Assembly (NCBI GenBank): GCA_947475415.1 | Contig: CANJLH010000012.1 | Location: 1 to 64,000, forward strand | Length of the DNA: 64,000 nt | Direction of reading: 5' to 3' | From: Caulobacteraceae bacterium | Lineage (GTDB): Bacteria; Pseudomonadota; Alphaproteobacteria; Caulobacterales; Caulobacteraceae | In this document: positions 58,246 through 64,000 of the stretch, in pieces | Layout: every line of letters starts with the position of its first letter | Position numbering within the stretch: the stretch's first letter is position 1 | Position numbers and translations under genes: made by a program | Notes under the pieces: generated by a model | Database searches by the model: none | Told to the model about the DNA's origin: nothing | Seen by the model: only the letters and a program-made list of their open reading frames with translations

Positions 58246-60110
58246 GCGCCGCCGCAATGACGGCGCGGGTCGCGCTGGTCGGAAATCCCAATTCTGGCAA
58301 GACCGCCCTGTTCAACGCCCTGACGGGGTCGCGGCAGAAGGTGGCCAACTACGCCGGGGTCACCGTGGAGCGCAAGGAAGGGACTATTGTCACGCCGGGC
58401 GGGCGGACCCTGGCGGTTCTCGACCTTCCGGGAACCTATTCCCTACGCGCGCGCAGCCCTGACGAGGAAGTCACCCGCGACGCGGTGCTGGGGCGTTTGG
58501 CGGGCGAGGACAGCCCAGACGTTCTGGTGTGCGTCGCCGACGCCACCAACCTGCGCCTGGTGCTGAGGTTGATCCTTGAACTTAAGGCGGTCGGCCGGCC
58601 GATGGTGCTGGCGCTCAATATGTACGACATCGCCCAGCGCCAGGGCCTGCGGATCGATGTTGACGGCCTTGCCGGCGAACTGGGCTGCCCCATCGTCACC
58701 ACCGTCGCCACCCGGCGGCGAGGCATAGACGAACTGCTGAGCAAAGTTGATGAACTGGCGGCGCGCAGCCGGTTCGCCCCCGCGGGCGGGTGGACACCTC
58801 CCGACGCGGCCCAGGTCCGCCTGGCGCATCGCGAGGCCCAGCGGCTGCTGAAGACCTATGTGAAGCCGCCGGAGCGGCCGGACACCCTGACCGGCCGGGT
58901 GGACGCAGTGCTGCTGCATCCCGTGCTCGGACTGGCGATCCTGTTCGCCCTGTTGTTCACCATGTTCCAGGCGGTGTTCACCTGGGCCGGACCCGCGCAG
59001 GACCTGATCGAGGCCAGCTTCACCGCCCTGGGCGAACTTGCGCGCGCGGCCCTGCCGGCAGGCCTTTTCCGCAGCTTCCTGATCGACGGGGCGATCTCAG
59101 GCGTGGGGTCGGTGCTGGTGTTCCTGCCGCAGATCCTGGTGCTGTTCCTATTCATCCTCTTGCTGGAGGACTTCGGCTATATGGCCCGGGCAGCCTTCTT
59201 GATGGACCGGATCATGGGCGGCGCGGGTCTGCATGGCCGAGCCTTCATCCCTCTGCTGTCCAGCTTCGCCTGCGCCATCCCCGGCATCATGTCGGCCCGC
59301 GTGATCGACAACAAGCGCGACCGGCTGACCACAATTCTGGTGGCCCCGCTGATGACCTGTTCTGCGCGGATCCCGGTCTACGCCCTGATCATCTCGGCCT
59401 TCATCCCCGAACGGGCCGTCTGGGGGATGTTCAACCTCCAGGGATTGGTGATGTTCGGTCTCTACGCCGCCGGCATCCTCAGCGCGCTGGCGGTGTCGCT
59501 GGTGATCCGCAAGGTGTTCTGGCGCGGAGCGGTGGATCCCTTTCTGATGGAGCTGCCCGCCTACAAGATCCCCGACCCCGCGAACGTGGCGCGCAACCTT
59601 CTGCAGCGGGTGATGATCTTCGTGACACGGGCCGGCCGGATCATTTTTCCGCTGATGATCGCAGTCTGGCTCCTGTGCACCTTCCCGGGGCCGCCGCCGG
59701 GTGCGGCGGGGCCGGCCATCGACTACAGCTTCGCCGGCATGCTGGGCCACGCCCTGCAGCCTCTACTCGCCCCCATCGGTTTCAACTGGCAGATGACAGT
59801 CGCCCTGATCCCCGGCTTCGCGGCGCGGGAAGTGGCGGTGGCGGCCCTGGGTACGGTCTATGCGGTGGCGGACCCCGGAGCGGACGGGGCGACCCTCGCC
59901 TCTCTCCTGTCACGCCAGTGGTCGTTCGCCGCCGGACTGGCGTTCTTGGCCTGGTACATATTCGCGCCCCAGTGCGCCTCCACCATCGCGGTGGTTCGGC
60001 GCGAGACCAACAGCTGGCGCTGGCCCATCGTGATGCTGGCCTACATGACCGCGCTCGCCTATCTGGCGGCGTTCATCGTCTACCAGACGGCTCATGCGCT
60101 TGGTGGATGA
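58242..60110 (+). CDS. feoB: Ferrous iron transport protein B
   Basis: 622 residues, shorter than the roughly 770 of the E. coli protein. The N-terminal G domain has VALVGNPNSGKTALFNALTG (G1), VANYAGVTVERKEG (G2) and LDLPGTYSL (G3), with LALNMYD for G4. A helical spacer leads to the membrane domain with Gate repeats such as LPQILVLFLFILLLEDFGYMAR and FASAxPG-like segments (LSSFACAIPGIMSARVI, APLMTCSARIPVYAL), the conserved Cys. It moves Fe2+ across the inner membrane. GTG at 58242 overlaps feoA (GTGA); ATG 58257 is an alternative. No feoC follows. Confidence 0.93.
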   Translation: MSAAAMTARVALVGNPNSGKTALFNALTGSRQKVANYAGVTVERKEGTIVTPGGRTLAVLDLPGTYSLRARSPDEEVTRDAVLGRLAGEDSPDVLVCVADATNLRLVLRLILELKAVGRPMVLALNMYDIAQRQGLRIDVDGLAGELGCPIVTTVATRRRGIDELLSKVDELAARSRFAPAGGWTPPDAAQVRLAHREAQRLLKTYVKPPERPDTLTGRVDAVLLHPVLGLAILFALLFTMFQAVFTWAGPAQDLIEASFTALGELARAALPAGLFRSFLIDGAISGVGSVLVFLPQILVLFLFILLLEDFGYMARAAFLMDRIMGGAGLHGRAFIPLLSSFACAIPGIMSARVIDNKRDRLTTILVAPLMTCSARIPVYALIISAFIPERAVWGMFNLQGLVMFGLYAAGILSALAVSLVIRKVFWRGAVDPFLMELPAYKIPDPANVARNLLQRVMIFVTRAGRIIFPLMIAVWLLCTFPGPPPGAAGPAIDYSFAGMLGHALQPLLAPIGFNWQMTVALIPGFAAREVAVAALGTVYAVADPGADGATLASLLSRQWSFAAGLAFLAWYIFAPQCASTIAVVRRETNSWRWPIVMLAYMTALAYLAAFIVYQTAHALGG

Positions 60111-60174
60111 GCCGGCGCACACGCGTGACGGTTCTTAACCACGCCGTAAGCCGATGGCGCCTAGGTTGCGCGGC

Positions 60175-60516
60175 ATGGGACAGCCAATCTCAGAACGCCG
60201 GGGCCGCAGCCTGCCGCGCAGACGGCACGACCTAGCGAAATCGATCCGTGAGACGCTGCTGGCGCTTGGCGGCCAGGCCCACCGCACGGTGGTCATCGCG
60301 CAGCTGGCCCGCGAGTTCGGCCATGACGAGCGGCACATTCCCGACGACTTCCGCAACTCGGTCGTGCGCTGTTTCGAAGATATGATCCGCGACGAAGCCA
60401 AACGGACGGCGCTCGGATTCCATCTGCCGTTCGGCGATGGCTCCTATCGCTGGGCCGTGAAGGTGGCCAGCCAATCGCGCTCGACCAATACGCACACGGC
60501 CAGGCTGGTCGCCTAG
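60175..60516 (+). CDS. Small hypothetical protein, winged-helix-like
   Basis: 113 residues, very basic at the N-terminus (RRGRSLPRRRHDLAK). The middle has a helix-turn-helix-like layout: SIRETLLALGGQAHRTVVIA, then LAREFGHDERHIPDDFRNSV, followed by a beta-hairpin-like tail (LPFGDGSYRWAV). It could bind DNA, but no family is recognised. An ATG at 60154 is a second start. The stop overlaps the convergent FAH-family gene by four bases. Confidence 0.6.
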   Translation: MGQPISERRGRSLPRRRHDLAKSIRETLLALGGQAHRTVVIAQLAREFGHDERHIPDDFRNSVVRCFEDMIRDEAKRTALGFHLPFGDGSYRWAVKVASQSRSTNTHTARLVA

Positions 60517-61517
60517 GACCCCGCCACCGCCTGCTCGATCGCCCCGAAGATGGACCGGCGGCGGGCGTCGCGCATCTCGATGCGCACCTGGTCGCCGGCG
60601 GCCAGGAACGGCGTCACCGCCGCCCCGTGGACAATTGTCTCGACCATGCGCAGCTCCGCCAGACAGGAATAGCCGACGCCGCCTTCTGAGATCGGCCGGC
60701 CCGGACCACCGCCGGGGCCGCAGTTGGAGACCGTCCCGGCGCCGATGATCGCGCCGGCGCCCAGTGCGCGGGTGCGGGCGGCGTGGGAGATCAGGGCTCC
60801 GAAATCGAAGGCCATGTCGACGCCGGCGTCGGCTCGGCCGATGGGCGCGCCATTCAGCTCCACCTCCAGCACCCCGCTCAAGCGGCCATCCCGCCAGCCT
60901 TCCAGTTCGTCCGGGGTCACCGCCACCGGCGAAAAGGCGCCGGCCGGCTTGGACTGGAAGAAGCCGAACCCCTTGGCGGCCTCGCCAGGGACGAGGTTGC
61001 GCAAGGAGACGTCGTTGGCCAGCATCACCAGCCGGACCGCCGCAAGCCCGGCGGCCCGGTCGGCCCCGGCGGCCACATCGCCCGTGATCACCGCCACCTC
61101 AGCCTCGAAATCCAGACCCCAGGCGGGGTCGCCGAGCGGGATCGGGTCACGCGGCCCCAGGAAGCCGTCCGAGCCGCCCTGGTAGATCAGCGGGTCGGTC
61201 TCCAGGTTGGGCGGAAGCTCCGCCCCGCGGGCCTGGCGCGCCAGTCGCACGTGGTTGAGATAGCCCGAGGCGTCGGCCCACTGATAGGCCCGCGGCAGCG
61301 GGCTCGCCGCCTCGTGCTCATGGAAGCGGTCGCGGGGCGCGCCGCCGGTTTCGAGGCTATGGGACAGGGCCCGCAGCTGCGGCTCGCAGCGGTCCCAGTC
61401 GTCCAGGGCCGCCTGCAGGCTGACGGCCACCGGCGAGGCGTCCACGCACCAGGCGAGGTCATGGGAGACCACCACCAGACGACCATCGCGGCCGCCCTTC
61501 AGAGAGGCGAGCTTCAT
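60513..61517 (-). CDS. Fumarylacetoacetate hydrolase family protein
   Basis: 334 residues. The FAH fold is seen in YQWADASGYLNHVRLARQAR (N-terminal helical region), YQGGSDGFLGPRDPI (active-site loop), LDFEAEVAVITGDV with the Glu-x-Glu metal site, MLANDVSLRN with the metal Asp, and KGFGFFQSKPAGAFSPVAV in the substrate region. GTVSNCGPGGG closes the active site. It hydrolyses beta-diketones such as fumarylacetoacetate or acylpyruvates, or decarboxylates or tautomerises similar acids. Its start overlaps the stop of the upstream small gene (ATGA). It is the third gene of the operon with the isoaspartyl peptidase gene. Confidence 0.86.
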   Translation of the reverse strand: MKLASLKGGRDGRLVVVSHDLAWCVDASPVAVSLQAALDDWDRCEPQLRALSHSLETGGAPRDRFHEHEAASPLPRAYQWADASGYLNHVRLARQARGAELPPNLETDPLIYQGGSDGFLGPRDPIPLGDPAWGLDFEAEVAVITGDVAAGADRAAGLAAVRLVMLANDVSLRNLVPGEAAKGFGFFQSKPAGAFSPVAVTPDELEGWRDGRLSGVLEVELNGAPIGRADAGVDMAFDFGALISHAARTRALGAGAIIGAGTVSNCGPGGGPGRPISEGGVGYSCLAELRMVETIVHGAAVTPFLAAGDQVRIEMRDARRRSIFGAIEQAVAGS

Positions 61518-61801
61518 GATCCGGACCTGGTCAGGATGCGCGTCAGGCGCGCGCCCGCCTCATAGCGTCGGGGTTCGTACACGGTGACCTCCACACAGAT
61601 GTCGTAGCCGGGGTCTTCCCGCCACAGGTAATTGCGCTCGAACGCGACCTCGCGGCCCGCTGGCGTGTAGCCCTCGAATGTGTCGCCCCAGGGCGTCACC
61701 TGGGCGATGCGGTCCCAGCCGAGCTCGCAGGCGCGCTCCAGCTCCTCGGCGGCGGCGGCCTCCAGATCGGCAATTAGCTCGGTCTCGCGGGGTTGGGTCA
61801 T
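61514..61801 (-). CDS. Hypothetical protein, 95 residues
   Basis: A small soluble protein: TELIADLEAAAAEELERACE, LGWDRIAQVTPWGDTFEGYT, VAFERNYLWREDPGYDICVE and VTVYEPRRYEAGARLTRIL. I do not recognise the family; the strand-rich second half and acidic first helix suggest a small alpha/beta protein. It starts at ATG 61801, overlapping by one base the TGA that ends the full-length isoaspartyl peptidase frame, and overlaps the FAH gene by four bases. Its constant position suggests a link with one of these enzymes. Confidence 0.7.
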   Translation of the reverse strand: MTQPRETELIADLEAAAAEELERACELGWDRIAQVTPWGDTFEGYTPAGREVAFERNYLWREDPGYDICVEVTVYEPRRYEAGARLTRILTRSGS

Positions 61802-62841
61802 CACGGTTCGTCCCGATAGATCGAGACCACCGGCGCACGCCCCTCGGCGGCCCGGGCCCGGTGCATGCCGCCGGTGTTGAAGCTCCAGGCGATCTGGCCG
61901 TCGGGCGCCAGGGCGATCACCCCGCCGTCGCCGCCCATCAGGGTCAGGTCGCGCTGAATCACCTGGTCCGCCGCGGCCTAAAGTTTCAGGCCCTTATACT
62001 TGACCAGAAAGCAGATTTCCCGCGCCGCGCCCAGTCGAATGAAATACTCCCCTGTTCCGGTGGCGGACACCGCACAGCCGGCGTCGGCGTAGGTGCCGGC
62101 CCCGATGATCGGCGAATTCCCCACCCGGCCCCAGCGCTTGGCGACCACGCCGCCGGTGGAGGTTCCCGCCGCCACGTGACCCTGGCGGTCCAGGGCGACA
62201 ACCCCCACGGTGCCGTGCTTGCCCTCATCGTGGATCAGGTCGGCGCGGGCGTCGAGCGCCGGCGCGCCCTTGGGCCGGGGCGGAATGGGCAGGCCCTGGG
62301 CGGCGAGCGTCCGGGTCAGGTCGCGCCAGCGCGGCTCGGTGAAGAAGAAGGCCGGATCCACCGCCTCCAGGCCCCGGCTGCGGGCGAAGGCCTCGGCGCC
62401 CTCGCCGATCAGCATCACATGCGGCGAATGGGTCATCACCTCTCGGGCCAGGGAGATGGGGTGGCGGGTGCGGGTGACCCCGGCCACGGCGCCCGCGGCG
62501 AGTGTCGCCCCGTCCATCATCGCCGCTTCCAGCTCCACCCGCCCGTCGGCGGTGAACACCGCCCCGCGGCCGGCGTTGAACAAGGGGTCGTCCTCCAGCC
62601 GGCGGATCACCGTCTCGACGGCGTCCATCGCCGCGCCGCCGGACGCCAGCACCTCGGACCCCGCCTGCACCGCCGCGGTCATCGCCTCCCGGTAGGCGGC
62701 CTCCTGCTCCAGCGTGAGCGCGCCGCGCGCCATCGCCCCCGCGCCGCCATGCACGGCGATCGCCCAGCGCGGCGCGGCGTCCGCCGAAACGGCCGCCGCC
62801 GTCATCGCCGCCGCCGCCGCAAGCACTGTAAGCACACGCAT
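61801..62841 (-). pseudogene. Isoaspartyl peptidase/L-asparaginase gene interrupted by an in-frame amber codon
   Basis: Translated from 62841, a signal peptide (MRVLTVLAAAAAMTAAAVSA) is followed by an Ntn hydrolase of the plant-type asparaginase family: IAVHGGAGAMARG, FNAGRGAVFTADG, and the catalytic Thr in HGTVGVVALD followed by AAGTSTGGVVAKRWGRVGNS. At codon 288 a TAG (61978-61980) replaces the Gln expected after LKL. The frame then continues for 58 codons of normal C-terminal sequence (QVIQRDLTLMGGDGGVIALA, IAWSFNTGGM) to the TGA at 61801. The protein made would lack the last strands and helix. Either recent nonsense mutation, read-through, or a sequencing error explains this. Confidence 0.85.
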
Positions 62842-62925
62842 CCGAACTCCATTGGCCCTAACCGGACACTGCGCGGCGGCAATCGCCAGGGCAAGGGCCA
62901 TGCGGGGTTACAGTGACGCGCCGCC

Positions 62926-64000
62926 TTAAGCCTTCCCCTGCCGCCATTCCGCCAGCGTCGCCAGTTCCCGCTCCCGCGACCAGCCGGCCTTGATCTTCTG
63001 GCCCTCGGGGCGTTTGTCGAACCAGGCCATGGTGTCGCCCACGCTCACCGCCAGCGTCCGGTGGGTCAGCCCCTGGGCGACGGCGCGGTCGGGGCTGGTG
63101 CGGTTGGACATGCCTGGATACCAGGCCGGTAGCTCGCGCATGCTGATATTGCGCGCCCGCAGCCACGCCTCGGGCGTCCAGGTGATCCGCACCGGCGCCC
63201 CATAGGGCGCGCGCATGCCGCCCAGCATCTCGGCGAAGCTGTAGGGCGAGGCCGGCCCGGTGGCGTTGAACGGCCCGGTCACGCCCCGCTCGGCGCCATG
63301 GATCACGAACTCGGCCAGGTCGCGCACATCGATCCATTGCATGGGATCGAGGGGATCGCCGGGCGCCAACACCTCGCCGCCGTTGCGGACCCGATCGATC
63401 CAGTAGGTCCAGCGATCGGTCATGTCGCCCGGTCCGATGATCAGCGCGCAATGCGCCACCAGTGTTTTCGGGAACCGCTTCTGGGCCTCGGCGATGGCCA
63501 CGTTCTTCAGCGGGCCATACACCGCCAGGCTGAACGGCGGATTGGCGAACGGATCGATTGTCCCAGTGTACGGCGCCAAGGGACTGTCTTCGTTCAATAT
63601 GCCCGGCGTATCACCCTTGTAGACGGCCAGGCTTGAGATGAAGCTGTAGTGGCCGATATGGCCCTCCAGCACGTCGGCCACGCTGCGCACCCAACTGGGC
63701 TGGACCACGGCCGTATCGATCACCGCGTCCCACTCGCGGCCCTTCAGCGCGCTCAGGTCCGAGTTGCGGTCGCCGATCAACCGCTCGACGCTGCGGGGCA
63801 GATCGGCCTTCGACTTGCCGCGATTGAACACCGAGACCTTGTGCCCGCGGCCCACCGCATAGTTCACATGATGCGGCCCGATGAACCCGGTGCCCCCCAG
63901 CACCAGGATCCGCAACCGCCTGGAAGCCTTGCCCGCCAGCGGAACCGCCTGGGCCGCGGAGCCCGCCATCAGCAGCGAAGCGGCGCCCGCCAGGCCAATG
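62926..64000 (-). CDS. Exported NAD-dependent epimerase/dehydratase-like protein (5' end outside window)
   Basis: About 358 residues are visible, with the reading frame continuing past the right edge. The N-terminal part (IGLAGAASLLMAGSAAQA) is the end of a signal peptide, probably Tat type. The Rossmann fold begins at RILVLGGTGFIGPHHVNYAV, with VSVFNRGKSKADL, WDAVIDTAVV and FISSLAVYKG. SLAVYGPLKNVA occupies the YxxxK position, giving Tyr...Lys. The C-terminal part has MQWIDVRDLAEFVIHGAERG. An exported epimerase-like SDR is unusual; relatives are annotated as isoflavone-reductase-like or nucleotide-sugar epimerases. The real start lies beyond the window. Confidence 0.82.
   Translation of the reverse strand, partial: IGLAGAASLLMAGSAAQAVPLAGKASRRLRILVLGGTGFIGPHHVNYAVGRGHKVSVFNRGKSKADLPRSVERLIGDRNSDLSALKGREWDAVIDTAVVQPSWVRSVADVLEGHIGHYSFISSLAVYKGDTPGILNEDSPLAPYTGTIDPFANPPFSLAVYGPLKNVAIAEAQKRFPKTLVAHCALIIGPGDMTDRWTYWIDRVRNGGEVLAPGDPLDPMQWIDVRDLAEFVIHGAERGVTGPFNATGPASPYSFAEMLGGMRAPYGAPVRITWTPEAWLRARNISMRELPAWYPGMSNRTSPDRAVAQGLTHRTLAVSVGDTMAWFDKRPEGQKIKAGWSRERELATLAEWRQGKA

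Noticed and set aside
60154..60175. Upstream ATG for the small winged-helix-like gene
   Set aside because: The ATG at 60175 fits better with the protein's basic start; the upstream one adds only seven residues without a ribosome site. Left as a possible alternative.

Overview
The window is a stretch of high-GC alphaproteobacterial chromosome. Gene content (FeoAB, quinohemoprotein dehydrogenase, TonB receptors of the GSRIRVG type, many amidohydrolases, short-chain dehydrogenases and acyl-CoA enzymes, and a GTTC-N7-GTTC LexA-type site) points to Caulobacteraceae, and Phenylobacterium is my best guess. That placement is an inference; no 16S or phylogenetic marker is present apart from the tail of ilvC. 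I see no insertion sequence, prophage, integrase, plasmid origin or CRISPR array.

Layout. 0-0.35 kb: 3' end of ilvC. 0.9-18 kb: a catabolic block with a D-aminoacylase-type amidohydrolase, SnoaL-like proteins around a 2,4-dienoyl-CoA-reductase-type SDR, an amidohydrolase/CrtC-AttH-like pair, a GMC oxidoreductase facing a PQQ/haem c alcohol dehydrogenase, a truncated haemoglobin, a P450, a YceI protein, an atypical SDR and a second amidohydrolase. 18-22 kb: an accessory-looking cluster (MerR regulator, VIT-domain membrane protein, 60-residue membrane protein, double-zinc-ribbon/PH-like protein) with an AT-rich patch. 22-25.6 kb: a four-gene minus-strand operon (amidohydrolase, thioesterase-like, SDR, VOC). 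25.6-33.4 kb: an exported beta-helix/RTX protein, an epimerase-like protein, a membrane cytochrome b with an octahaem cytochrome c, glycine-zipper proteins, a WecG/TagA glycosyltransferase and a nitronate monooxygenase. 33.4-45.4 kb: a single-chain acyl-CoA carboxylase, two tandem MFS pumps, a TonB receptor, an SDR, a small monooxygenase, a luciferase-like monooxygenase and an acyl-CoA dehydrogenase. 45.4-46.7 kb: a non-catabolic insert with a putative SOS box, a frameshifted gene and a coupled small gene. 46.8-57.5 kb: thioesterase, a split acyl-CoA dehydrogenase pair, a double-hotdog dehydratase, SDR, Gfo/Idh/MocA oxidoreductase, MFS, a decayed TonB receptor, a GMC oxidoreductase and an SDR. 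57.7-64 kb: tRNA-Leu(CAA), feoAB, a small unknown protein, an FAH-family hydrolase operon whose first gene (isoaspartyl peptidase) carries an in-frame amber codon, and the 5'-truncated end of an NAD-dependent epimerase-like protein.

How the genes work together. Much of the window looks like dispersed small operons for uptake and oxidation of lipophilic carbon sources: TonB receptors and MFS carriers move substrates, P450/LLM/GMC/PQQ enzymes oxidise them, and acyl-CoA dehydrogenases, MaoC-type hydratases, SDRs, thioesterases and an acyl-CoA carboxylase handle CoA esters. The actual substrate cannot be read from the sequence. The most unusual items are the PQQ dehydrogenase with a lanthanide-type Asp-x-Asp signature, the cytochrome b/octahaem c pair, the MerR-VIT cluster, the beta-helix/RTX protein, the SOS-box-associated frameshifted pair and the amber-interrupted isoaspartyl peptidase.
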